Assembly (NCBI GenBank): GCA_017437165.1
Contig: JAFSBS010000017.1
Location: forward strand, 1 to 8,959
Origin: Clostridia bacterium
GTDB taxonomy: Bacteria > Bacillota > Clostridia > Oscillospirales > Acutalibacteraceae
Direction: 5' to 3'
Length of the DNA: 8,959 nucleotides
The notes beneath the pieces are model-generated. The model saw only the letters and a program-made list of their open reading frames with translations, ran no database searches and was not told the origin of the DNA. Position numbers and translations under genes: made by a program. This document shows positions 1 through 7,128 of this stretch, one piece after another (position 1 is the first letter of the stretch; every line of letters starts with the position of its first letter).

Positions 1-2793
1 ACAATTGGTGAAAATGTAGGAAAAATTGATGATGGTACATTTGGTAATTGCACATCACTTAAAACAATAAAAATACCTGATAGTGTAAAAACTATTGGTG
101 CTTATGCTTTTAAAGATTGTAGTTCACTTAAAGAAATTGCAATTCCAGAGAGTGTAACAGCAATTGGTGCAAATGCTTTTGATAGTTGCAAATTGCTCGG
201 AACTGCAATAATCGGTAATGGTGTAAAAACTATAGGTGAATCTGCTTTTGTAGATTGTGAAGAACTTGAAACCGTAACAATTGGTAAAGCTGTAGAAACA
301 ATTGGTAGTTATGCTTTTAGCGATTGTAGTTCACTTAAAGAAATTGTAATTCCGAAAAGTGTTACAGAGATATCTGACGAGGTATTTTGTGATTGTTTTA
401 ACTTAAAATACATCTTCTTTGAGGGAACAGAAGATTCGCAAAAAAAATTGGGTGATGCTTTAGTTACAAATGCGAAAATTCACTATGGTTCTTCTACTCA
501 TACATTTAATGAGAATTACACAGTAGATACTGAACCTACTTGTACAAAAAAAGGTAGCGAATCTCAACATTGTAAATATTGTGATTTAACACGAAATTCA
601 AGAGATGTTAAAGAAAATGGTCACACATCAGTAAATGGTGGTAAAATAGATGTTCATACAAAGTGCGATGTTTGTGGTGTGACATTATCTGCCGAGCACG
701 AATTTACAAAGACTGTTATAAAAGCGCCAACCTGCACAAGTCAGGGTGTGGAAACCTGGGCTTGTGAATGTGGTTACAGTGAGACAAATAACGTTGAAGA
801 GTCAGATCACAATTTTGTAAATCACGACGGTAAGGTAGCAACATGTACTGAAGATGGATATTATCCATACCAGACCTGCACAACCTGTGATTACACAACA
901 TATCACGTTGACCCTGCCAAAGGTCACGACATTGTAATTGACAAAGCTGTAGAAGCAACCTGTACCAAAACAGGTCTTACAGAGGGCTCACATTGTAGCC
1001 GTTGTAATGGTGCAACAAAAGCACAGCAGACAATTGCTAAAAAAGCTCATACTGAAGTAACCGTAACTGGCAAAGCCGCAACTTGTACTGCTACTGGTCT
1101 TACAGATGGTAAAAAATGCTCAGTTTGTGGTACAGTGACAAAAGCACAAGAAACAATTAAAGCAACAGGTCACACAACAAGTGTAATAAACAAAAAAGAT
1201 GCGACTTGTACAGTGGATGGTTACACAGGTGACACATATTGCTCAGTATGTAAAACTACAACTGTAAAAGGTACAGTAGTCAAAGCAACAGGTCATAAAG
1301 AAGTAGTAATCCCAGAAGTAGCACCAACATATACAACAGTTGGTAAAACAGAGGGTAAAAAGTGTTTTGTTTGCGGTACAATTACAGTAGCACAAAAAGA
1401 TGTTGCAAAGCTTACTCTTGCAGTACCAACAGTTACAATAAAAAATACAGCTAAAGGTATAAATGTAAGCTGGAACAAAGTTAATGGTGCAGAAAGCTAT
1501 ATTGTTTACAGAAGAACATATAATGAAAAAACTAAAAAATGGTCTTCATGGTCAAGACTTAAAACAGGAGTAACCGCAACAAGCTATACTGATACAACAG
1601 TAAAACTTGGCACTAAATATCGTTACACAGTTAAGTCTGTAAATGGTGATGTTGCAAGTAAATATATATCAACATCAACATTAAAGTATAACGTTGCTCC
1701 AACAGTAAAAGTTGCAAATGCAAGTAATGGTGTAAAGGTAAGCTGGTCAACTGTTGCCAATGCAACTGGTTACACAGTTTATTCTTCAACATACAACACA
1801 AAACCTAAAAAGTGGAGTGGTTGGAAAAATCGTGGTACTGCTAAAGCAACAGCAACAAGCTGGGTAGATAAGAATGCAACAAAGTCAGGCGCATATTACA
1901 AATACACAGTAAGAGCATGTAATGGTAAAGATATAAAGAGTAGTTACAATAAGGATGGTGTAAAAACACTCTTCCTTGCTACTCCGACTGTAAAAATTGC
2001 AAATAATGCAAAAGGTGTTAAAGTTACATGGAATAAGATTACAGGCTCAAAAGGTTATATTATCTATCGTTCAGAGATAAATAATGGTAAATGGTCAAAT
2101 TGGAAGAATATGGGTACTGTGAAAAACACAATTCTTTCATGGGTTGATAAGAATGCACAGTCAGGCACAACATACCGCTACACAGTTCGTGCAGTAAATG
2201 GCAATTACAAGAGTGCCTATAAAGCTTCAGGCTCACTTATATTCTTATCACAACCAACTGTAAAGGTTGCAAATGCTTCTAATGGAATTAAAGTAAGTTG
2301 GAACAAAGTAGATGGTATAACAGGATATACAGTTTATTCTTCAACCTATGATGCAAAGACTAAAAAGTGGTCTTCATGGAAAAACAGAGGAACTGCTAAA
2401 GCAAACAAAACATCATGGGTAGATAAAAATGTAAAAAGCGGTGTAAAATACAAGTACACAGTAAGAGCTGTAAATGGTAAAACAAAGAGTACTTATGTTT
2501 CATCAAGTGCGCTTCTCTATCTTGCACAACCAACAGTTACTGTAAAAGCAACTTCAAATGGTATAAATGTTAGTTGGACTCAATGTGCTGGCTCTAATGG
2601 CTACACAGTTTACCGTTCAGAATTAGTAAATGGTGAATGGTCAAACTGGACTAATATGGGCACTGCAAAGTCAAACAAAAAGTCTTGGACTGATAAGAAA
2701 GCAAAGAAAGGTGTAACATATAAATACACAGTTCGTGCTGTTAACGGTAAAGTTAAAAGCTCATATAAATCAAGTAGTTCAATTACAAAATAA
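1..2793 (+). CDS. BspA-like leucine-rich repeat / FN3 surface protein, 3' part
   Basis: The frame is open from base 1, so the true start lies left of the window; 930 codons and the stop are visible. Residues 1 to about 155 are BspA-type LRR_5 repeats of about 23 residues (pattern TIG-xx-AF-x-DC-xSLKEI-x-IP-xSV). Residues about 175-470 are seven Cys-rich modules of the form C-x10-C-x2-C-x14-H. Residues about 475-930 are five fibronectin type III domains of roughly 91 residues, each starting near PTV and containing a VSWNKV-like strand and a YTVRAVNGK-like strand. The protein ends at SSSITK with no LPXTG motif and no C-terminal membrane segment, so it is either secreted or anchored by an N-terminal part that is missing here. 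BspA-like proteins in other bacteria act in adhesion and binding of host or glycan ligands; the ligand here is unknown. A strong terminator follows 14 bases after the stop, so the gene ends its transcription unit. The family call is firm; the function is inferred. Confidence 0.9.
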   Translation, partial: TIGENVGKIDDGTFGNCTSLKTIKIPDSVKTIGAYAFKDCSSLKEIAIPESVTAIGANAFDSCKLLGTAIIGNGVKTIGESAFVDCEELETVTIGKAVETIGSYAFSDCSSLKEIVIPKSVTEISDEVFCDCFNLKYIFFEGTEDSQKKLGDALVTNAKIHYGSSTHTFNENYTVDTEPTCTKKGSESQHCKYCDLTRNSRDVKENGHTSVNGGKIDVHTKCDVCGVTLSAEHEFTKTVIKAPTCTSQGVETWACECGYSETNNVEESDHNFVNHDGKVATCTEDGYYPYQTCTTCDYTTYHVDPAKGHDIVIDKAVEATCTKTGLTEGSHCSRCNGATKAQQTIAKKAHTEVTVTGKAATCTATGLTDGKKCSVCGTVTKAQETIKATGHTTSVINKKDATCTVDGYTGDTYCSVCKTTTVKGTVVKATGHKEVVIPEVAPTYTTVGKTEGKKCFVCGTITVAQKDVAKLTLAVPTVTIKNTAKGINVSWNKVNGAESYIVYRRTYNEKTKKWSSWSRLKTGVTATSYTDTTVKLGTKYRYTVKSVNGDVASKYISTSTLKYNVAPTVKVANASNGVKVSWSTVANATGYTVYSSTYNTKPKKWSGWKNRGTAKATATSWVDKNATKSGAYYKYTVRACNGKDIKSSYNKDGVKTLFLATPTVKIANNAKGVKVTWNKITGSKGYIIYRSEINNGKWSNWKNMGTVKNTILSWVDKNAQSGTTYRYTVRAVNGNYKSAYKASGSLIFLSQPTVKVANASNGIKVSWNKVDGITGYTVYSSTYDAKTKKWSSWKNRGTAKANKTSWVDKNVKSGVKYKYTVRAVNGKTKSTYVSSSALLYLAQPTVTVKATSNGINVSWTQCAGSNGYTVYRSELVNGEWSNWTNMGTAKSNKKSWTDKKAKKGVTYKYTVRAVNGKVKSSYKSSSSITK
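529..1415 (+). repeat. Array of seven Cys3His modules inside the surface protein
   Basis: Each module begins with a TCT-x2-G motif, continues to a C-x2-C pair and ends near a GH or similar His. The first Cys codons lie at 541, 733, 844, 961, 1084 and 1207, and the equivalent codon of module seven at 1330. The last four starts are exactly 123 bases (41 residues) apart. An extra half module (a C-x2-C pair followed by GVT) sits near 664-690. In module seven the first Cys codon is TAT (Tyr) instead of TGT. Such modules recur in large clostridial surface proteins, but I know no firm function. The Cys3His pattern would suit metal binding; that is inference. Confidence 0.8.
1423..2790 (+). repeat. 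Five tandem FN3 domains
   Basis: Five domains start near residues 475, 568, 661, 750 and 842 of the visible protein. Domains 2 and 4 share the YTVYSSTY and KNRGTAKA signatures. Domains 3 and 5 share the shorter YRSE, WSNW and NMGT signatures. Domain 1 is a third, less similar type. The order is therefore 1-A-B-A-B, which suggests that a two-domain unit was duplicated. In surface proteins FN3 domains usually act as spacers or binding modules. Confidence 0.85.
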
Positions 2794-2806
2794 TTATTAA
2801 AAAATT

Positions 2807-2850
2807 AAACCAATCTGCCAGTTCAAAATGAATTGGCAGATTAGTTTTTA
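2807..2850 (+). terminator. Rho-independent terminator of the surface-protein gene
   Basis: Bases 2812-2824 pair with 2830-2842 in a 13-bp stem that includes one G-T wobble. The loop is AAAAT, and the stem is followed by a TTTTT run at 2845-2849. It starts shortly after the stop at 2793 and faces the tRNA terminator that arrives from the right. Confidence 0.9.
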
Positions 2851-2852
2851 TT

Positions 2853-2889
2853 GAAAAAAAGCAGTCGAAAACATTTAGTTTTCAACTGC
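2853..2889 (-). terminator. Terminator of the minus-strand tRNA-Pro
   Basis: On the minus strand GCAGT (2885-2889 read in reverse) and the following GTTTTC-type arm pair with 2861-2872. There is one mismatch (2866/2884) and a 5-base loop at 2873-2877. A run of seven T follows on the minus strand (2854-2860). It begins four bases after the encoded CCA end of the tRNA, so the transcript ends almost at the mature 3' end. Confidence 0.88.
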
Positions 2890-2893
2890 CTTT

Positions 2894-2970
2894 TGGTCGA
2901 GATGACGGGATTTGAACCCACAGCCTTTGCGTCCCGAACGCAACGCTCTACCAAATTGAGCCACATCTCG
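2894..2970 (-). tRNA. tRNA-Pro, anticodon CGG
   Basis: Read on the minus strand, this is a complete cloverleaf. The acceptor stem is CGAGATG pairing with CATCTCG (7 of 7). The D arm is GCTC/GAGC with a TTGGTA loop. The anticodon arm is TTGCG/CGCAA around the loop TTCGGGA, giving anticodon CGG. The variable loop has five bases, the T arm is closed with loop TTCAAAT, the discriminator is A, and CCA is encoded at 2896-2894. It decodes proline CCG codons. All stems pair perfectly, so I regard it as functional. Confidence 0.96.
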
Positions 2971-2997
2971 ATATTAAATTTTTTTGTTTCAAAAATA

Positions 2998-3026
2998 ATT
3001 CTCTGTGTGGGCAAATTTGTGGTCAA
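2998..3026 (-). promoter_or_regulatory. Possible own promoter of tRNA-Pro
   Basis: On the minus strand TTGACC (3026-3021) lies 17 bases before GAGAAT (3003-2998), which matches the -10 consensus at four of six positions. Initiation would fall about 20 bases before the mature 5' end. The better promoter is further upstream at 3183-3211, so the tRNA may be read from both or only from that one. Confidence 0.35.
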
Positions 3027-3096
3027 AGCCATTTTTTTGCCTTTTTAGAAAATTTTAGAAGTGCCTTAAAGCAAGGTGTATCAACGGGTTTGACGA

Positions 3097-3170
3097 TTTT
3101 AGGTTGAATACTCGAACCCTTGGAACCGTTTTCCCGAACGTAGCGCTCTACCAAATTGAGCCACATCTCG
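3097..3170 (-). pseudogene. Degenerate tRNA-Pro copy (5' half intact, 3' half broken)
   Basis: The first 27 bases are identical to the intact tRNA-Pro(CGG), and 37 of the first 39 match, including the anticodon loop TTCGGGA. A T-loop-like TTCGAGT stands at exactly the same offset as in the intact gene. However, the 3' sides of the anticodon stem (CTACG against AAACG), the T stem and the acceptor stem do not pair, and CCA is not encoded. It therefore cannot fold as a tRNA. Its 5' end is exactly 200 bases from that of the intact gene. Either a tandem tRNA decayed, or the 5' half was joined to unrelated sequence; the 3' part (GGTTCCAAGGGTTCGAGT) also resembles the 3' region of a long-variable-arm tRNA. 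Confidence 0.75.
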
Positions 3171-3182
3171 AAAGCAATAGCA

Positions 3183-3211
3183 ATTATACATTATCTGTTT
3201 TATAAAATCAA
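3183..3211 (-). promoter_or_regulatory. Promoter upstream of the tRNA-Pro pair
   Basis: On the minus strand TTGATT (3211-3206) and a perfect TATAAT (3188-3183) are separated by 17 bases. The start would fall near 3176, about six bases before the 5' end of the degenerate tRNA. I see no terminator between it and the intact tRNA-Pro, so it may drive both. Confidence 0.7.
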
Positions 3212-3287
3212 GTGTTTTGAAATTTTTTGTTGAATAAATATATAAAATTTTCTTGAATAAAGCTTTATAGTAAAGTTTTATATATTG

Positions 3288-3296
3288 TGTTATAAT
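3288..3296 (+). promoter_or_regulatory. Extended -10 promoter of the HTH/hydrolase operon
   Basis: TGTTATAAT fits the extended -10 form TG-n-TATAAT, and a second TATAAT follows directly at 3297-3302. No good -35 box stands at the usual spacing. A start near 3303-3309 would leave a leader of about 110 bases before the HTH gene. The leader is AT-rich except for a GC-richer stretch at about 3346-3365. Confidence 0.5.
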
Positions 3297-3419
3297 TATA
3301 ATATTGTAAAAAATATTTCAACCGATGGTAGAGAAATATATAAAACTCCCCACTCAACCAGCGGTTTGTTTACTTTTAAAGTTGCAAAGACTACAATGAA
3401 TATGAAAGGAGGACACAAA

Positions 3420-4031
3420 ATGGACCAGATTAAAATTGGTAAATTCATAAAAGAATGCAGAACACAAAATAATCTGACTCAGATGCAGTTAGCAGAAAAG
3501 TTGGGTATTACAGACAGAGCTATTTCTAAATGGGAAAATGGCAGGGCAATGCCCGATTCTGCAATAATGCTCGATTTGTGTAAGGAACTTAAAATTACAG
3601 TAAACGATTTATTATCAGGGGAGGTTGTTGTTATGGATAATTACAACGAAAATTCAGAAAAAATCATACTTGAAATGATAAAACAAAAAGAAGAAAGTGA
3701 CAGAAGACTTTTAATACTCGAATGGGTAATTGGTATTCTTTCTTGTATTATTTTGTTTGTGCCGATATTTATAGCGGCATTGATGCCGATGGAGGATTGG
3801 CAGAGATTAGTTCTTATATTTTCAGGTTTTATTCCAGGAATTATAGGTTTATTATTTGCTATGAAAATCGAACAGGTTGCAGGTTATTATAAATGTAGAG
3901 CGTGTGGTCATTGTTATGTGCCGACATATAAAGCGGTAAATATTGCTATGCATTTTGGCAGAACACGTTATATGAAATGCCCTGAATGTCACAAAAGAAG
4001 CTGGCAGAAGAAGGTTGTTAGTAAAGATTAA
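3420..4031 (+). CDS. HTH (XRE) regulator with two membrane helices and C-terminal zinc ribbon
   Basis: The start is the ATG at 3420, set by AAAGGAGG at 3405-3412 with seven bases of spacing. The frame is open further upstream, but that part overlaps the promoter. The product has 203 residues. Residues 6-66 form a Cro/C1-type helix-turn-helix (NNLTQMQLAEKLGITDRAIS followed by KWENG). Residues about 72-96 are a charged linker. Residues 97-121 and 127-149 are two hydrophobic membrane segments joined by a short polar turn. Residues 157-195 form a zinc ribbon with C159-x2-C162 and C187-x2-C190, plus an extra C165. The architecture is known in clostridial proteins annotated only as HTH-domain proteins. 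The DNA-binding and zinc domains should both face the cytoplasm. It likely regulates its own operon, which includes the hydrolase 30 bases downstream. The signal it senses is unknown. Confidence 0.88.
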   Translation: MDQIKIGKFIKECRTQNNLTQMQLAEKLGITDRAISKWENGRAMPDSAIMLDLCKELKITVNDLLSGEVVVMDNYNENSEKIILEMIKQKEESDRRLLILEWVIGILSCIILFVPIFIAALMPMEDWQRLVLIFSGFIPGIIGLLFAMKIEQVAGYYKCRACGHCYVPTYKAVNIAMHFGRTRYMKCPECHKRSWQKKVVSKD

Positions 4032-4061
4032 TTTATTGTATTACCCTGTGAGGTGAAACGA

Positions 4062-4994
4062 ATGGAAATTGAAAAAATTATAATAGGTGAAAATACAAAA
4101 TATCCTTTGAATGGATTGTTGACATTGCCGGAAAATATAACCGAGCCAGTACCTGCAGTTGTGTTTGTTCATGGTTCGGGTTCAAGCAATATGGATGAAA
4201 AAGTTGGTCAATTAACGCCTTTCAAAGATTTAGCAGAAGGTCTTGCAAATAAAGGGATTGCATCCATCAGATACGACAAAAGAAGTTTTGCTCACGGCTT
4301 GAAAATGGTGAGAGATAAAAGCACGATAATAACCGTAAAAGAAGAAACCATAGACGATGCTATTCTTGCTACAGAACTTTTAAAGAAAGATTCAAGAATT
4401 GATTCTCATAATATATTCATTATAGGTCATAGTATGGGGGGAATGTTAGCGCCACGTATTGATTCTGAGGGCGGTAAATACAAAGGGCTTATTATTATGG
4501 CCGGAACTCCACGCAAATTAGAAGACGTTATGTTAGAACAAAACGAAGCCGTTCTTAGCTCTACTAAAGGCTTGGTGAATTGGATTGTGAGAAAACAAGT
4601 AGCAAAATTATCGGGTTTGTTTTCAGGGTTATATGAACTTTCAGACGAAGAGGCAAAGAAAAAGAAAGTTATGGGTGGTACTACTCTCTACTATTTTAAA
4701 GAAATGGGAGAGCACTCTGTTGCTGATTACCTTGCGACAACAAAAAAACCAATGCTTATTGTACAGGGCGAAAAAGATTTTCAAGTTTCGGTAGAAAAAG
4801 ATTTTAACGAATACAAAAGACTTTTAAACGATAAAACTAACGTAGAATTCCGTTTATATGAAAATCTTAATCACGCTTTTGTGAATTACTTATATGGTGA
4901 TATTTTAAAAGCTAAGCAGGAGTATAATACTGAAAGACATATAGGCGAAGAAGTTATTTCTGATATTGCAGATTGGATTATGAAGAATGTATAA
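4062..4994 (+). CDS. Alpha/beta hydrolase (serine esterase or peptidase type)
   Basis: I start at ATG 4062, because GAGGTG at 4050-4055 is a ribosome binding site six bases before it; the GTG at 4053 lies inside that site. The product has 310 residues and no signal peptide, so it is probably cytoplasmic. It shows the alpha/beta hydrolase pattern: an oxyanion-hole region FVHGSGSS (35-42), a nucleophile elbow GHSMGG with Ser124, a probable acid Asp239 in VQGEKD, and catalytic His271 in NLNHAF. A helical lid-like insert lies at about 150-225. It resembles the dienelactone hydrolase / S9 peptidase-like superfamily (COG1073 type); the substrate cannot be told from sequence. It follows the HTH gene by 30 bases without a terminator, so both are probably cotranscribed. 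Its stop codon lies inside the palindromic terminator. Confidence 0.87.
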   Translation: MEIEKIIIGENTKYPLNGLLTLPENITEPVPAVVFVHGSGSSNMDEKVGQLTPFKDLAEGLANKGIASIRYDKRSFAHGLKMVRDKSTIITVKEETIDDAILATELLKKDSRIDSHNIFIIGHSMGGMLAPRIDSEGGKYKGLIIMAGTPRKLEDVMLEQNEAVLSSTKGLVNWIVRKQVAKLSGLFSGLYELSDEEAKKKKVMGGTTLYYFKEMGEHSVADYLATTKKPMLIVQGEKDFQVSVEKDFNEYKRLLNDKTNVEFRLYENLNHAFVNYLYGDILKAKQEYNTERHIGEEVISDIADWIMKNV

Positions 4995-5034
4995 ATAAAA
5001 CCTGGTATCACCATTGATACCAGGTTTTATTTAT
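4991..5034. terminator. Bidirectional palindromic terminator shared by convergent genes
   Basis: Bases 4991-5010 and 5015-5034 are a perfect 20-bp inverted repeat with loop CCAT. The GC core is CCTGGTATCA, and AAAA/TTTT flanks give a U-run in both directions. The hydrolase stop (4992-4994) and the GH127 stop (5033-5031 on the minus strand) both lie inside the arms. Confidence 0.95.
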
Positions 5035-6875
5035 CTTGAAAGTTTTAGCCACACTGCCATATCTGCTTCGCCACGGTTTGCGAATGTGTAATATGGTACA
5101 AGCATTAAGCGTATAGGTTTTTTAGTATTTTTGAGTGGTCTGTAAAGACCTTCAAAGTTTTCTGTTACAAAAGCATCTACTTCCATAATATTTGCTTTAA
5201 AAAATTCAACATATTTTATTGTTTCATTAAGCGTTTTAGAAAGTGATATTTCAGAAATTTTGTAGTCTGTATCAATATCTTCAAGACAATAAATGAATGG
5301 TCCGTAAGATACTGCAACTCTGCCGAAATTCTGGTCAATTAACGGATTTGCTTCGTTTAAAACCGCTTTCATTTCTAAATCGAGTTCAATATTTGCTTTT
5401 TTTCCTTCGCATTTAATGAAAATGAATCCGTCAGTAACTTTGGGTTTAACTGCTTTTTTATCAACCATAACAGTATATTTCTGACACCACCCCGGAATTC
5501 TTAATGCGATTTTTTTGTTTTCACATTTACCGGATACAGCAATTTTAATTTTGCCTTTTAATGGATAATCAGTTGTCTGTTTTATTTTTATACCATTAAA
5601 AGCGGCGGTGGATTTTGCATAATGATGAATATAAACTGTGTCATCATCCTGTGTGTAAATAAAATCGCCGAAAGACTCAATAAATCTTGCAAAGTTTGGT
5701 GGACAACAGGAACAATCAAAAAGTGCCTGTCTTTCAGTAGCAGGGTAGTTTTGGTTTTCCATTCTGTATTTATGAGTAAGTCTGCGCTCTTTTAAGTTGA
5801 TTTCGAGTGGATTTGTGTAGAAAAATTCTCTGCCACTTACAGAGCAGGAAGCGAAAATATTGTTATATATAACTCTTTCGGCAACATCATCATAAAGAGA
5901 GTTTATATCCAACAAATTCATTCTCTTTGCAAAGAGGGCAAGTGCGATACCTGCACAACTTTCAGAATATGCAAACTGGTTTGGTAAATCATATTCTTCG
6001 GTAAAGCATTCGCCAATCATTCCCGAGCCAACGCCACCCGTAATATACATTTTTTTAGTAGCAATATCATTGAAAAGTGATTTACACGCATTTTTTAATT
6101 CTTCATCATTATCAATTCTTGCAAGATCGGCTAACGCGCAGTAAAGGTACTCGGCTCTTACTGCGTGGCCTACTGCCGATTTCATTTCTCTGACAGGTTC
6201 GTGACTTTGCTCATAAGTAAAATCAGTATGGTTATATACAGGTCTGTCTTTTTCGTTGTTACCTCTTAAATTGATAAAATATCGTGCGAGTTTTAAATAT
6301 TCTGATTTTTCAGTGTGTTCCCAGAGTTTTATCAATGCAAGTTCAATTTCTTCGTGACCCGGTGTTGCAAAGTCGGCGATATACTTATCCATAAAAACAT
6401 CTTTAATATGAAGCACATATTTTTCCATGCATCTTAAAAATTTGGATTTACCTGTTGCCTTGTGGTACGCAATTGCGGCTTCAATTAAATGACCTGCACA
6501 GTAAAGTTCGTGTGCATCACGATTTGTAAATCGTTTGGTAGGTTCACAGACTGTGAAGTATATATTGAAATATCCGTCTATAAATTGATTGTCATAAATC
6601 CAATCGACTATTATGTCAATAACTTCTTCCAAAGATTCGTCCGGTGCGTTAATAAGCGAGTATGAAACCCCCTCAATCCATTTTGCAATATCAGAGTCCC
6701 AGAAGTAGTGTGGTTTCTTTTCGTCACCGGGTTTCCAGTCACAAGCAAATGCGGTAACTCTGCCTGAATCATAAAATTGTTTGTAAATTACAGGCATAGT
6801 TACATCACGGTTAGTATTTTGTTTTGCTTCCCAAAAACCACCTAAATCAATGTTTTCAAAAGATATTCCTTGCAT
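5031..6875 (-). CDS. GH127 beta-L-arabinofuranosidase (DUF1680 family)
   Basis: The product is a 614-residue glycoside hydrolase from the ATG at 6875. An earlier in-frame ATG at 6908 overlaps the -10 box TATAAT, so it would not be transcribed; GGGGTG six bases before 6875 serves as the ribosome binding site. Family marks are HELYCAGHLIEAA near residue 122, VGHAVRAEYLY near 235, ESC at 305-307 and CCPPN at 390-394. By analogy to HypBA1 of Bifidobacterium longum, Glu305, Cys307, Cys390 and Cys391 bind zinc, Cys390 is the nucleophile, and Glu289 (in IGECF) is the acid/base; all are present. The family removes beta-L-arabinofuranose from arabino-oligosaccharides such as those of plant hydroxyproline-rich glycoproteins, though some members act on other sugars. 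No signal peptide is visible, so it acts inside the cell on imported sugars. It stands alone, with no transporter or other glycosidase beside it. Confidence 0.93.
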   Translation of the reverse strand: MQGISFENIDLGGFWEAKQNTNRDVTMPVIYKQFYDSGRVTAFACDWKPGDEKKPHYFWDSDIAKWIEGVSYSLINAPDESLEEVIDIIVDWIYDNQFIDGYFNIYFTVCEPTKRFTNRDAHELYCAGHLIEAAIAYHKATGKSKFLRCMEKYVLHIKDVFMDKYIADFATPGHEEIELALIKLWEHTEKSEYLKLARYFINLRGNNEKDRPVYNHTDFTYEQSHEPVREMKSAVGHAVRAEYLYCALADLARIDNDEELKNACKSLFNDIATKKMYITGGVGSGMIGECFTEEYDLPNQFAYSESCAGIALALFAKRMNLLDINSLYDDVAERVIYNNIFASCSVSGREFFYTNPLEINLKERRLTHKYRMENQNYPATERQALFDCSCCPPNFARFIESFGDFIYTQDDDTVYIHHYAKSTAAFNGIKIKQTTDYPLKGKIKIAVSGKCENKKIALRIPGWCQKYTVMVDKKAVKPKVTDGFIFIKCEGKKANIELDLEMKAVLNEANPLIDQNFGRVAVSYGPFIYCLEDIDTDYKISEISLSKTLNETIKYVEFFKANIMEVDAFVTENFEGLYRPLKNTKKPIRLMLVPYYTFANRGEADMAVWLKLSR

Positions 6876-6906
6876 TTTTGACACCCCGCAGATAAAATTC
6901 AATAAC

Positions 6907-6935
6907 ATTATACAATAAAAATTACCTTATATCAA
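6907..6935 (-). promoter_or_regulatory. Promoter of the GH127 gene
   Basis: On the minus strand TTGATA (6935-6930) and TATAAT (6912-6907) are separated by 17 bases. Transcription would start near 6900 and leave a leader of about 25 bases before the ATG at 6875. This position rules out the longer reading of the gene from 6908. Confidence 0.75.
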
Positions 6936-7128
6936 TCAAAAGTTTTTTAAGAAAAAATTCACAAAGTTTTTTTGGGGTGTATTAAAATCACTACTTATCA
7001 GTAGGGGAATTGGGGTAACTAAAAAATGTTTTGTTGTGAAAAATAAATAAAAACTATGGACAGTGTTTGGTGATTTTATTCAAACAGGTAACGAAGAACT
7101 GTTTTTCGACATTTTATGATGTTTCGGC
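6936..7128. other. Intergenic region without a recognised gene
   Basis: This AT-rich stretch lies between the divergent GH127 promoter and the 40-aa ORF promoter region. It holds G-runs at 6974-6977, 7004-7007 and 7012-7015. A weak 6-bp inverted repeat TGTTTG/CAAACA occurs at 7064-7069/7081-7086. I find no ORF with a ribosome binding site and no known RNA fold. Confidence 0.5.

Noticed and set aside
716..1478. Minus-strand ORFs inside the surface-protein gene
   Set aside because: They are antisense shadows of the Cys-rich repeats; the apparent Cys and Leu richness comes from the repeat on the other strand.
2841..3048. ORFs on both strands over the tRNA-Pro region
   Set aside because: They run through the tRNA and the terminators, have no convincing ribosome binding site, and are explained by the RNA gene.
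2894..3170. The two tRNA-Pro copies as att sites of an integrated element
   Set aside because: Only 200 bases separate them, no integrase is present, and the shared part is the 5' half rather than the usual 3' half.
3285..3419. N-terminal extension of the HTH protein
   Set aside because: The extra 45 codons overlap the promoter, and the strong AAAGGAGG site sets the start at 3420.
6876..6908. Eleven-residue N-terminal extension of the GH127 protein
   Set aside because: Its ATG overlaps the -10 box of the predicted promoter, so it would not be in the transcript.
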